Notes under the pieces: generated by a model
Told to the model about the DNA's origin: nothing
The model's input: only the letters and a program-made list of their open reading frames with translations
Databases searched by the model: none
Source of the DNA: Mangrovimicrobium sp033283385
Lineage (GTDB): Bacteria; Pseudomonadota; Gammaproteobacteria; Pseudomonadales; Halieaceae
Reading direction: 5' to 3'
DNA length: 64,000 bases
NCBI GenBank assembly: GCA_033283385.1
Contig: JAWMQQ010000001.1
Span: forward strand, 372,001 to 436,000
Part shown: positions 51,435 to 59,930 of the stretch, one piece after another
Position numbering within the stretch: the first letter of the stretch is position 1
Layout: each line of letters opens with the position of its first letter
Translations under genes and position numbers: made by a program

Positions 51435-52274
51435 CTAGGGAACAAAGCCCAGTACTTCCGCCAGCCGTATCCCGCGGCGTCCCGTTTCGACAACCTCTCC
51501 GGTGACATGGCTGGCTTCAGCGGAGGCGAGGAACGTAATGATGGCCGCCTGCTCCTCGAGCGTGGCCAGGTTGCCCAGTATTTCCTCGCTGTGCACCAGC
51601 TTTGCCAGTTGCATCCACCATTCCATTTCCTGATCGGTATACGGGCGTGATTCCCGGGGTGTCTTGCGCGCAGGCGCGGTTGTTCCCCCCGGGCTGACAC
51701 AGTTGACGCGGATATTCAGGCAGGCGAGTTCGATGGCCAGCGATTCGGTCAGGGCGACAACCGCGCCCTTGCAGGCGGCGTAGGGAATCCTGTACACGCC
51801 GCCGCTCGCGGCATTCGATCCGAGGTTGACGATCGCACCGCCGTCGCCCTGGCGCAGGTATTCGATAGCCGCGTGGCTGCACCACAGCGTGGGCCACAGC
51901 GAACGGTCGATCTCGGCGCGGATTTCATCGGCCTGGTAGTGCCAGAACGGTTTCGCCCAGATGGTTCCGCCCACATTGTTGACCAGCACATCCATGGCGC
52001 CATAAGCATCCTGTGCGCGACGCATCGCAGCCGCCGCACCCGCCGGAGTGGACAGGTCGCCGATTGCGCCAAGCACCGTGATTCCCAGGTCCTGCAGCGA
52101 CTGCACAGCCTCGGCCGTTGCCGTTTCCGCGGCGTCGGCGATGACCACGCTGGCCCCTTCCAGGCCCAGCCGTTTCGCCACCTCGTAGCCGATACCCTGG
52201 GCGGCACCGGTGACCACCGCGACTTTTCCGTCGAAACGCCCGGGATGAAATGTGAAATCTGTATTTGTACTCAT
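51435..52274 (-). CDS. SDR, BenD-like cis-diol dehydrogenase candidate
   Basis: 279 residues. TGAAQGIGYEVA at about 22-33, VNNVGG at about 103-108, NLGSNAASGG and YAACKGAV with Ser, Tyr, Lys. Ends with TGRRGIRLAEVLGFVP-type tail. The pattern resembles 1,2-dihydroxycyclohexadiene-1-carboxylate dehydrogenase, which rearomatises a benzoate-type dihydrodiol with CO2 loss. The frame is open upstream into the regulator gene, but similarity begins at the ATG at 52274. It lies next to the dioxygenase alpha gene, consistent with acting on its product. Confidence 0.85.
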   Translation of the reverse strand: MSTNTDFTFHPGRFDGKVAVVTGAAQGIGYEVAKRLGLEGASVVIADAAETATAEAVQSLQDLGITVLGAIGDLSTPAGAAAAMRRAQDAYGAMDVLVNNVGGTIWAKPFWHYQADEIRAEIDRSLWPTLWCSHAAIEYLRQGDGGAIVNLGSNAASGGVYRIPYAACKGAVVALTESLAIELACLNIRVNCVSPGGTTAPARKTPRESRPYTDQEMEWWMQLAKLVHSEEILGNLATLEEQAAIITFLASAEASHVTGEVVETGRRGIRLAEVLGFVP

Positions 52275-52288
52275 CTGTAAGCTTTGCG

Positions 52289-53077
52289 TCAGCCCTGGTC
52301 GGTCCGGTGTTCGCCAGGTCCGGGTTTGCGACTGAGGACCGGCGCCACCGGGTCTGCATCGAACGCGTCGGTTGTCTTGAAAAACTCCACCCACTCGTCG
52401 AGGGTTTGCATCAGGTGCTTCTCCAGGAGTCCGGAAGCGGCGTCCGTATCCCTGGACAGCACCGCGTCGAAAATGGCCTTGTGTTCCGCCTGGATATCGC
52501 GCGGCCTGTTTTCGCGGGCCAGGTCCTGGGCCAGCAGGTGGAAGATATTGCGGTAACGCTCGCATTGCTGGTAGGCGATCATCAGGAAGCGCTGCATCCA
52601 CTCCGACGGGTCCGCCGAGAACAGGGTGAGGTGGAAACCGGTGTGCCGGCGCTCCCAGGTATCGAACAGCTGCTTGTCGCTGGGGTTTGCTGTCAGGGCT
52701 TTCTCCGCCCGCGTGAGCAGGTGGAAGGACGATACGATTGTCTCCTCCCACTGCAGGTCGCCGTGAGCAATGGACTGGCGGATCGCCTCCTTTTCGAGAA
52801 CGATACGTATGCGGTTGAGATCGATAAGGTCCTGGATCGATACAGGCTTCACCCGGAAGCCGCGCTGTCCCTCTGCAACCACCAACTGGTCGGCAATCAG
52901 CATGGTTAGCGCCTCGCGCAGGGTACTGCTGCTGACACCGTATTGTTGCTTCAGATGCTCGACCCGAAGCTTCTCTCCGGGTTGGTGCCGCCCCGAGATG
53001 ATATTGTTCTTGAGCGCGGAGTGTGCCTTGCCGATCAATGTGCCGAAATCTTCGTTGTCGGCTGTCTGCTCGTCCAT
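52289..53077 (-). CDS. GntR-family regulator, FCD subfamily
   Basis: 262 residues. Winged helix at about 15-90 (QYGVSSSTLREALTMLIADQLVV, RGFRVKPVSIQDL), FCD-type domain with WERRHTGFHLTLFSADPS and AEHKAIFDAVLSRDTD. It is similar in design to the regulator encoded at 27548. Located between two dioxygenase units on the same strand, 61 bp after the beta subunit gene. Start at the ATG at 53077; upstream open frame is not regulator-like. Confidence 0.88.
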   Translation of the reverse strand: MDEQTADNEDFGTLIGKAHSALKNNIISGRHQPGEKLRVEHLKQQYGVSSSTLREALTMLIADQLVVAEGQRGFRVKPVSIQDLIDLNRIRIVLEKEAIRQSIAHGDLQWEETIVSSFHLLTRAEKALTANPSDKQLFDTWERRHTGFHLTLFSADPSEWMQRFLMIAYQQCERYRNIFHLLAQDLARENRPRDIQAEHKAIFDAVLSRDTDAASGLLEKHLMQTLDEWVEFFKTTDAFDADPVAPVLSRKPGPGEHRTDQG

Positions 53078-53138
53078 CGTATCGTAATCCCTATTTCCTG
53101 CCGTATATGCCCGGTAACTGGCGCCCGAAAATAATAAC

Positions 53139-53702
53139 TCAGAGGAAGAGCAGGAGGTTCTTGTTGCGAACCACGCGTTCGTCGAGATCGATACGGCGCG
53201 CAACCAGGCGCAAAGCGCCATCCTCAGCCCTTTTGAGCCTGTCGGTGCGCCCGAAAATGACCTGCTCGTGCTCGTAAAGCCGGCGATGTCGCGAGGCGAT
53301 TCCATACGAGGACACCAGGTAGGTGTTTTCCTCTTCCTGGTGGAACGCCTCGATATTGGTAATGGCGCGGCGCAACCGCTGGCGTGGATTGAGCATTGTC
53401 TGCAGTCCGCTCTCGAATTGCCGGATACGCAGTTCGAGGTCCCCGTGGCGCTCGTCGAAGGGCATGATTTGCTGGGCCTCGGCCGGGCTTTTGTCTTTCA
53501 CGAAGCGCTCCTGCTGCATCACCATCTGGTAGCGAATCTCCGGGTCCAGCATGGTGTCAAACCACTCGCGCAGCATCTCGTTGTCGAGAAGCCGCGCTTC
53601 GTGGTAGAGGAACTGTTCGATTTCGTGATGGATTTCGATAGCTACCCTGTTTTGATTCAACATCGATGGTTGCTCCATCAGCAAGTTATGCGGCTGGTTC
53701 AT
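53139..53702 (-). CDS. Ring-hydroxylating dioxygenase beta subunit, NahAd/BphA2-like
   Basis: 187 residues. Typical beta-subunit order: EIEQFLYHEARLLDNEMLREWFDTM (helical start), then PFDERHGDLELRIRQFESG, NIEAFHQEEENTYLVSSYG and ARRIDLDERVVRNKNLLLFL. The last motif (VxNKNLLLFL) is characteristic of biphenyl/naphthalene dioxygenase small subunits. The start overlaps the alpha subunit stop as ATGA. Confidence 0.92.
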   Translation of the reverse strand: MNQPHNLLMEQPSMLNQNRVAIEIHHEIEQFLYHEARLLDNEMLREWFDTMLDPEIRYQMVMQQERFVKDKSPAEAQQIMPFDERHGDLELRIRQFESGLQTMLNPRQRLRRAITNIEAFHQEEENTYLVSSYGIASRHRRLYEHEQVIFGRTDRLKRAEDGALRLVARRIDLDERVVRNKNLLLFL

Positions 53703-55012
53703 TGGTCGAGGAGGTCGCTTTTCCAGCGGGTGGTAGCTTCCTCCAGGTCCTGCCAGTTCGGCGACGCCAGGCAGTCGGCGTAGAAACGGTAAAAGCCGCG
53801 CTGGGCGACTTCGCTCATGTAGTCGCCGAGCACGCCGGGAAACACATCGTCCTCGCGCTCCTGGCCCAGGCCCATCTGGCAGTTCAAGCGGCCCTGCCGC
53901 GTGACGTAACCGCGGTTGGCACTGTTGTCGAAGTTGTCGATGTCGTCCGATTCCAGCATGCCGGCGGTGCCGAAATAGCGATGGGTCGCGACTTTCAGCC
54001 TTTGCTTGAGATCGTCGCTCATGTTTCTTTCGGCGATCGTCCAGGTCATCACCTCAACCTTGTCCGGCCCCATCGGATTCCATACCTTGAGCACGTTCGC
54101 GCCGTAGAGGTAGGAGCAGTTTGGAAACAGGCTGCCATCCCAGATGCCGGAAACGAGTTTTGCAGCCTCGGGGCCCTTCTCCTGCTCCACCTGGGCCTGC
54201 CGAACCGCCAGTGCCTCATGCAGCTCGGGGCAGGACTCCACCAGCATCATCGGCCCGTAGAAGGCGGTGGACACACCCAGTCCGTGGCCGTACCGGGAAG
54301 TCACGTGGAACCCCTGGTCTTCGCTCATCCAGGCTGTCTGGGGAGGCGCCTGGCCCAGGACCGCGGCCATCACGGATGCGTGGGTCCAGCCCACGTGGTA
54401 GGTGTCACCAATAAAATTTTCCGTGGGTGACTTCCAGTTCGCCTGGATGATGGAGCGGCTCGGCGGCCCAACCAGTTCGATGCCGCCGGGAACGTCGGCC
54501 CAGATATCCAGATACCAGGCGATGTCGCCGAGGTAGTCTTTCAACCCTGGAGCGCCGGCGTCCATACAGCCGAAGACGAAGCCCTGGTAGCTTTGCACCA
54601 GTGGTACCTCCCGCAACCCCCACTCCTGCCGGTCGAACAGGGGGCCGTAGGCGCTGTCGCAGGGCACGCTGGCCAGCTTGCCTTCAACCGCGAAGGCCCA
54701 GCCGTGATAACTGCAGGAAAAGCCGCGAGAATTACCCGCCTCCGCAGTGCACAGTTTGGCGCCGCGGTGAGTGCAGTTGTTCAGGAATGCCTTTATCGAG
54801 CCGTCGCGTTGCCGCCAGACGATGACCTCGTCCTCGCCCATCCGGGTGACGACGAAATCCCCGAACTCCGGTATCAGGCTTTCGTGGGTGAGGAAAATCC
54901 AGCAACGCGCGAAAATTCGCTGCATTTCGAGCTCATAGATTTCCCGGTCCCAGAAAATTCTCCGGCTCTGGGTGCCGTTCTTGGCGTCGACGAGTTCACG
55001 AATATCCACCAC
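53699..55012 (-). CDS. Ring-hydroxylating dioxygenase alpha subunit, NahAc-like
   Basis: 437 residues. Rieske ligands Cys80, His82, Cys100 and His103. The mononuclear iron site in NFIGDTYHVGWTH has Asp203 as the electron bridge and His206 and His211 as ligands, very close to naphthalene dioxygenase NahAc. Expected reaction: cis-dihydroxylation of an aromatic ring using O2. It is followed by its beta subunit gene and preceded by the NahD-like and NahE-like genes, so it is probably the initial dioxygenase of the pathway. Confidence 0.93.
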   Translation of the reverse strand: MVDIRELVDAKNGTQSRRIFWDREIYELEMQRIFARCWIFLTHESLIPEFGDFVVTRMGEDEVIVWRQRDGSIKAFLNNCTHRGAKLCTAEAGNSRGFSCSYHGWAFAVEGKLASVPCDSAYGPLFDRQEWGLREVPLVQSYQGFVFGCMDAGAPGLKDYLGDIAWYLDIWADVPGGIELVGPPSRSIIQANWKSPTENFIGDTYHVGWTHASVMAAVLGQAPPQTAWMSEDQGFHVTSRYGHGLGVSTAFYGPMMLVESCPELHEALAVRQAQVEQEKGPEAAKLVSGIWDGSLFPNCSYLYGANVLKVWNPMGPDKVEVMTWTIAERNMSDDLKQRLKVATHRYFGTAGMLESDDIDNFDNSANRGYVTRQGRLNCQMGLGQEREDDVFPGVLGDYMSEVAQRGFYRFYADCLASPNWQDLEEATTRWKSDLLDQ

Positions 55013-55080
55013 TTGTTATCTCCAGTATTGGCTATGATTGCCGAACGAATGCGATTCGGGCAGGCATTTCAGGCAACGGC

Positions 55081-55722
55081 TTACCGTGCCAGGTATTCCT
55101 CGAGCATGTCCAGCCGGTCGTTGCCCCACCACATGTCCCCGTCGACGATCATCGTGGGGACGCCGAACACGCCCCTGGCGTGAGCGACCTGGTTGGCCTC
55201 CTCGTAAGCCCGGTTGGCCTCCTCGGCATGCACGAAGCGGAACAGGGAGTCAGCATCCCAGCCCAACTCCTCGCAGGCGGCGCGCAACACGTTGTCGTCG
55301 CCGACCAGGGTGCCCGCGCCGAAGGTCCCGGCGAACACCGTGGCGATGAACTCGCTCTCCTGTCCCATCTCGCGGGCGAAATACACCGCCTTGTTGGCCC
55401 TGGAGGAATCGAGCAGCTCCTTCGGGATTTCGACTTTCCCCGGCGGTTCCTCGCCCGCGCCGGCGGGTTTTTTCGGAATCATCGCGAACGGTATGTCGTA
55501 CTTGTTCGCCCAGCGCATCAGGTCGATCATCGCGTAGCGGAACTTGGGCGGAATCTGCGCGCTGGACGGGCCGGTATTGCCGGCTGCCAGCTTGGCCGCC
55601 TGCAGGTCTATCGGGATGTAGTTGACCCTGTAGCCGTATTTTTCCGCCAGTGCGGGCAGCCTGCAGCTCGCGAGGTAGGCGTAGGGACTGATGAAGTCAA
55701 AATAGAAATCGATGGTTTTCAT
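55081..55722 (-). CDS. nahD: 2-hydroxychromene-2-carboxylate isomerase (NahD-like)
   Basis: 213 residues, DsbA-like thioredoxin fold of the kappa-GST group. N-terminal FDFISPYAYLAS carries the active-site Ser; GVFGVPTMIVDGDMWWGNDRLDML is the C-terminal cis-Pro region. In naphthalene catabolism it isomerises 2-hydroxychromene-2-carboxylate to trans-o-hydroxybenzylidenepyruvate using glutathione. The next upstream gene encodes the following enzyme, NahE-like. GGAGAGGA precedes the start. Confidence 0.92.
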   Translation of the reverse strand: MKTIDFYFDFISPYAYLASCRLPALAEKYGYRVNYIPIDLQAAKLAAGNTGPSSAQIPPKFRYAMIDLMRWANKYDIPFAMIPKKPAGAGEEPPGKVEIPKELLDSSRANKAVYFAREMGQESEFIATVFAGTFGAGTLVGDDNVLRAACEELGWDADSLFRFVHAEEANRAYEEANQVAHARGVFGVPTMIVDGDMWWGNDRLDMLEEYLAR

Positions 55723-55746
55723 GGCGTAAGTCCTCTCCTGGCGTCG

Positions 55747-56751
55747 CTATGCGCCGGCTTTCCCGGCCAGGATTGTCCGCTCCAGTTCCGCCCATTTCTG
55801 GCCGGAAACCTTCGCGCTTTCCAGGTACTGTTCGGGGACCAGGTGGTAGGGCGGGCGCAGCGGCCCGGCTTTCATCCAGCCGCCCGCATCCATGCGCGCC
55901 TTCTCCAGGCCGATGTTGTACTTGTTGAACAGCTCGAAATCGCCGTTGGGTATCAGGTAGCGCAAGGACTCGTTGATACCGCCGGTGAGCTGCTGTGCCC
56001 TGGTCCAGTCGTTGGTCTGCTTGGCCTGCGCGATCTCGTCGCGCAGGGCGGTCGCCACCGCCGGGCCGCATACCGCGCCGCTGGCCCAGAACGCGTCGAT
56101 GAAATCGGGGTCCAGGCGCGCGCCCGCATAATACTCGCCGTCGATCGGCAGAAACTTGATGCGTTTTTGCGATACCGCGATATCCGTGAGCAGGTGGGTC
56201 AGCAGGCCGTACTTTGCCATGATGACCTGGGGAATGGCGCTGACCTGCGCCCAGAACGGCGGGGGGAACTGAAACTTGAACGCGTTGGCGTTGGCATAGA
56301 TACAGATCGCGCCGTCCGGGCAGGCTTCGGCCACGTCCCGGAAGAACTGTACCGCCATCGGCACGTCGGTCGAGCACCACATGGGCAGGCCGAGCATGGT
56401 GCCGTCCGCGCCGATATCGTAGGCTGCCCGCGTCTGCCGGATGGTTTCGCGCGTATTCAGGCTGGTGGTGCCGGCGAAGAACGGTACACGGCCCGCGGTC
56501 GCCTCCACCGCCGTCGCGATAAAATTCTTCTTCTCCTCCCAGGTCAGGGTCGCGCACTCTCCCAGCGTCCCGAGGGAGAGAATGCCGTCGATGCCTGCTT
56601 CGATCAGGCCGTCGACCGCACGCGCGGTCTCGTCCAGGTCAACCGTGTCGCTCGCCCGCCAATCCGATGCATTGTCCCTGGCCGGCGTGGGAATGATGGC
56701 CCATGCGCCCTTGATATCATCGACTGTTAGCAATTTCCGCTTTGCGCTCAT
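55747..56751 (-). CDS. nahE: trans-o-hydroxybenzylidenepyruvate hydratase-aldolase (NahE-like)
   Basis: 334 residues of the DapA/N-acetylneuraminate lyase superfamily. GTLGECATLT at 61-70, IYANANAFKF with Tyr152 and the Schiff-base Lys180 in VIMAKYGLL. It cleaves an o-hydroxybenzylidenepyruvate to an aromatic aldehyde (salicylaldehyde in naphthalene catabolism) and pyruvate. PhdG/PhdJ of polycyclic pathways are close alternatives. GAGGAG precedes the start. The product aldehyde would be a substrate for the aldehyde dehydrogenase at 59931. Confidence 0.92.
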   Translation of the reverse strand: MSAKRKLLTVDDIKGAWAIIPTPARDNASDWRASDTVDLDETARAVDGLIEAGIDGILSLGTLGECATLTWEEKKNFIATAVEATAGRVPFFAGTTSLNTRETIRQTRAAYDIGADGTMLGLPMWCSTDVPMAVQFFRDVAEACPDGAICIYANANAFKFQFPPPFWAQVSAIPQVIMAKYGLLTHLLTDIAVSQKRIKFLPIDGEYYAGARLDPDFIDAFWASGAVCGPAVATALRDEIAQAKQTNDWTRAQQLTGGINESLRYLIPNGDFELFNKYNIGLEKARMDAGGWMKAGPLRPPYHLVPEQYLESAKVSGQKWAELERTILAGKAGA

Positions 56752-56769
56752 TCTGGTTTCTCCTCAGGT

Positions 56770-57798
56770 TCAGAAAAATCGATCGAAATACAGCTGGTCC
56801 CCCGGCACCTTCGACTCAAGCAGCAACAGCCTGTGCACGGCGTCGGTCATGGGTGGCGGGCCACAAAAATAGAAATCGAAGTCGGGCATTCGCTGCCCGA
56901 GTACTTTTTTCACCAGTTCGTGGATGAAGCATCGCTCGCCCTTCCAGTCGCCGGCGCCGGGCGCCTCGTCGTCCGAGATCGCCGTGTGCAGAACGACCCG
57001 TTCCCGCAGGCGGGGCTCGGCATCCAGGATGGCCGGTACGCAGATGTCCCCGGGGCCCCGGCCACCGTAGAACAGATGTAACTCGTTTCCCGACAACGCG
57101 GGAGACTCGACCGCCGCACGCAGGATCGAGAGCGTCGGCGAGAGGCCGGAGCCGCCGGCGACGCAGACGATATCGCGGCCGCTGTCCGTTCTCAGGTAAC
57201 TCCCGCCGTAGGGCGCATCCAGGGCGACCTCGTCGCCAGGTTGCATGGCATCGAACAGCCTGGCCGTGGCAGAACCGCCCGGCACGCGCTTGATCACAAA
57301 GTTCCATTCGCCATCCGCGTTCGGCAGGTTGCACATCGAGTAGGCGCGCGGCCCTTCGACGCCGGGCAGGCGGAGCATCGCGAACTGCCCGGGCAGGAAG
57401 CGGGCGGGGCCCGCGCAGCGGAAGCGGAATTCGGTCATGTCGCCGGTCAGCGGCCGCGAGGATTCCAGCCTGGGAGTTCGGCGTTGCGGCGCGACCGGCG
57501 GCGTGCAGAGGGGATCGCGCGTGGCAACGCGTATCGTGCAGTCGCCTGCCGGAACACACTGGCAGGCCAGGCGCCTGCCGCGCTCCCTCGCGCGCGGTGA
57601 CAGGCCGGGAGCTTCGGGCCACAACTCCGCGACTTCCCCGCTCGCCAGTTCGATCTGGCAGGAGCCGCAACCGCCCGAATTGCACTCGTAGGGCAGGCCG
57701 GTGCCGGCGCGCAGCGCCGCCTGCAGGATGGTGTCGCCCGGCTCGCAGTCGAAACCGGCTTGCTGCGCGCCCTCTATCTGGATTCGGTAGGCATGCAT
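56770..57798 (-). CDS. Oxygenase reductase with plant-type ferredoxin and FNR domains
   Basis: 342 residues. N-terminal [2Fe-2S] domain with Cys39, Cys44, Cys47 and Cys79; then an FNR-like FAD domain (RAYSMCNLP at about 185-193) and NAD domain (VCVAGGSGLSPTLSIL, then FYFCGPPPMTDAV). Transfers electrons from NAD(P)H, as NahAa does. The open frame extends to 57888, but the ferredoxin domain begins at the ATG at 57798. It heads the operon with the NahE, NahD and dioxygenase genes and likely feeds the Rieske ferredoxin encoded at 47635. Confidence 0.92.
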   Translation of the reverse strand: MHAYRIQIEGAQQAGFDCEPGDTILQAALRAGTGLPYECNSGGCGSCQIELASGEVAELWPEAPGLSPRARERGRRLACQCVPAGDCTIRVATRDPLCTPPVAPQRRTPRLESSRPLTGDMTEFRFRCAGPARFLPGQFAMLRLPGVEGPRAYSMCNLPNADGEWNFVIKRVPGGSATARLFDAMQPGDEVALDAPYGGSYLRTDSGRDIVCVAGGSGLSPTLSILRAAVESPALSGNELHLFYGGRGPGDICVPAILDAEPRLRERVVLHTAISDDEAPGAGDWKGERCFIHELVKKVLGQRMPDFDFYFCGPPPMTDAVHRLLLLESKVPGDQLYFDRFF

Positions 57799-57933
57799 TG
57801 GGAGTGGGGAGCTCTGTTTATCATTATCTTCCACTGGTCTTTGGCTACGGGTTGAGGCGCCGCATCGCGCCCCTGCAACCGGTCCCATGCGGGATGGCTG
57901 ATCGAGATTCCTGGCTATTCGGTGTGGGTTTTA

Positions 57934-57949
57934 AAAATCTCGAGATTTT
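57934..57949. promoter_or_regulatory. Perfect palindrome AAAATCTCGAGATTTT
   Basis: 16-bp palindrome in the AT-rich 233-bp spacer upstream of the reductase-NahE-NahD-dioxygenase operon. It is followed by the A/T tract and a further TAATCTC half-site-like stretch near 57975. Candidate operator of that operon. Confidence 0.5.
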
Positions 57950-58031
57950 AATTTTGTAAATAAAATCACTCATAATCTCTGGTGTCAATAATTTGTTGTC
58001 GGCTCCTGCCCAGGCACGACCCGTCACCGCA

Positions 58032-59615
58032 TCAGATGACCGAGAAAGCACTGGCGAGGTCGGCTTTCCAGTCCATGAGCATTCTCATCGCTGTCGCGCG
58101 GCCACCGAAGGTAATGCCCCCGCCCGGATGCTGGGTCGGCCCGGCCAGGTAGAAGCCGTCCAGCCCCGGCACCCGGTACTGGGCGAGTTCAGGTGTCGGT
58201 CGGCGGCCCATGAGCTGGGAGAAGTACATGCCCGCGCCGAAGATGTCGCCGTGGCGCATCATCTTCGAGTGGCGGTGGTGGTCCAGCGGCGATTCGATGT
58301 GGCGGCCAATGATCTTCGACCTGTCCATGTTGCTGGCGTAACCGCACATCGCGTCGAATATCCAGTCACCCACCTCGTGCTTGGTCGCATCCCAGCCCTC
58401 GAGTCCACCCTGTTCGAGATACATCGGGGCGAAGTGGTACAGGTACATCGTGGCTTTCCCGGCCGGGCAGCGCGTCCGGTCGTAGTTGCTCTGCACCGCG
58501 ACGGAAGGGCTAAGGTTGTCCGGGCCGATCTGGCCGTACCGGAACCTGTCGAAGAACCTGCGCATCGCGGTGAGATCGCGTTTGACCAGGACCACCATCA
58601 TGGCGTCGTCGTATTCGCTGCCCGCCTTCCACGCGGGCGGTTCCTCGAGGGCGATCTGCTGGTTGATCGCGCCGTGCTCGGACAGTTTTACCCGCCGGGC
58701 GCTTTCGAGGATGTCGCCGTCGATACCGTCGATGTACTGGCCCAGGTCCCAGGGGTGGATGTTGGCCACCACCGCCTCCCGGGCCCGCAGGGTCTCGCCA
58801 TCCGCCAGCGTCACCCCCACGGCCTTGCCGCCGGACACGTCGATCCTGGCGACGTCGGCCCGGCAGCGGATGGTGCCGCCGTGGTGCTCGATACAGCGCT
58901 CCAGTGCCCTGCTGAGATTGCCCGTGCCGCCGACGACCGCGCCCATGCCGTACTTGTGTGAGATTCCCATCATCATGTACGGCACCATGCCCGTGCCCTG
59001 GGTCTCCGGGTGGATCATCATCTCGCCGACCAGTTTCAGGATGTGCAGCTTGACCGCCTCGGATTCGAACAGACGGTCGACGACGGTGTAGGCGCTGTCC
59101 AGCATCGTCGCCAGGATCCGGCGCCCGGGTGCGCTTTGCTCCAGCAGCGCGGTGAAACCGGCGAAGGGCAGGGGCGGCGTGAAATAACCCTTGAGCAGCA
59201 GGGGCAGGATGGACTCGCACTCGGCGACGAAGGCCCTGTAGGTCTCGGCATCCCTGGCCGAGAATCGGGCGATGCCTTCACAGGTGCGGTCGAGGTCGCT
59301 GTAGGTGACCAGCCCCTCACCGTCGTCGAAAACCGTCGCGTGTGGCTTGTCGGTCCAGGCAAACTCGAGACCGAATTGCGAGAACAGGCCCAGTTCGTCC
59401 GCGGTGACCACCGGGCTGGCACTGCCCATGACGATACCGACGGCGTGAGTGTCGCCGATGAAACCCGGCGCCGTCTCGATCGACACGGCGCCGCCGCCGC
59501 ACTCGGCGTTCCTTTCCAGTACCAGGACCTGTTTGCCGGCCCTGGCGAGGTAGGCCGCAGCTGTCAGCGAATTGCTGCCGCCCCCCACGATGATGATGTC
59601 AGGATCCGTCGCCAC
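58032..59615 (-). CDS. Phytoene-desaturase-like FAD oxidoreductase
   Basis: 527 residues. N-terminal FAD motif IIIVGGGSNSLTAAAYLARAG at about 6-26 and VLERNAECGGGA; C-terminal GFYLAGPTQHPGGGITFGGRATAM, the carotenoid-oxidoreductase tail signature. The group includes phytoene desaturases and many unnamed dehydrogenases and isomerases; several occur in sphingomonad aromatic clusters. GTG start with GGGAGG seven bases upstream. A function in desaturation or aromatisation is possible; no carotenoid synthase is present. Confidence 0.85.
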   Translation of the reverse strand: MATDPDIIIVGGGSNSLTAAAYLARAGKQVLVLERNAECGGGAVSIETAPGFIGDTHAVGIVMGSASPVVTADELGLFSQFGLEFAWTDKPHATVFDDGEGLVTYSDLDRTCEGIARFSARDAETYRAFVAECESILPLLLKGYFTPPLPFAGFTALLEQSAPGRRILATMLDSAYTVVDRLFESEAVKLHILKLVGEMMIHPETQGTGMVPYMMMGISHKYGMGAVVGGTGNLSRALERCIEHHGGTIRCRADVARIDVSGGKAVGVTLADGETLRAREAVVANIHPWDLGQYIDGIDGDILESARRVKLSEHGAINQQIALEEPPAWKAGSEYDDAMMVVLVKRDLTAMRRFFDRFRYGQIGPDNLSPSVAVQSNYDRTRCPAGKATMYLYHFAPMYLEQGGLEGWDATKHEVGDWIFDAMCGYASNMDRSKIIGRHIESPLDHHRHSKMMRHGDIFGAGMYFSQLMGRRPTPELAQYRVPGLDGFYLAGPTQHPGGGITFGGRATAMRMLMDWKADLASAFSVI

Positions 59616-59654
59616 GCAGTGACCTCCCTCTTTTTACGTCCTGCCCGCTGCGGT

Positions 59655-59858
59655 TCAGGGGCGGAACATGATGGTCAGGAGAAGCCAGATCGTGCTCGGC
59701 CGGAAAAGCGGCAGCGCACGCCGCGCCTCGGAGGGCGTCAGCACGCATCTCACCGGCACGCTGTCCATCAGCACGCCTTCGATCAGGAGGTTGTGCCCGT
59801 CCCTGGACAATCTCTCGACTTCCATCAGGGCGCTGCCGTCTGTATTTCTTACCTGCAT
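59655..59858 (-). CDS. Small hypothetical protein
   Basis: 67 residues, no recognised family. It begins with MQVRNTDGSALMEVERLSRDG (first 20 are polar) and ends in a hydrophobic stretch (STIWLLLTIMF). It fits the gap between the flavoprotein and aldehyde dehydrogenase genes on the same strand, and its codon composition looks like theirs. No good ribosome site is visible; it could be a real small protein or chance. Confidence 0.5.
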   Translation of the reverse strand: MQVRNTDGSALMEVERLSRDGHNLLIEGVLMDSVPVRCVLTPSEARRALPLFRPSTIWLLLTIMFRP

Positions 59859-59930
59859 GGGTTCAGTTCTCTTTCTTCGTCGATTGTCGCCGGCGACCGG
59901 GAGTCGCGCCCGGCCGCCGCGGTCGTCGTT

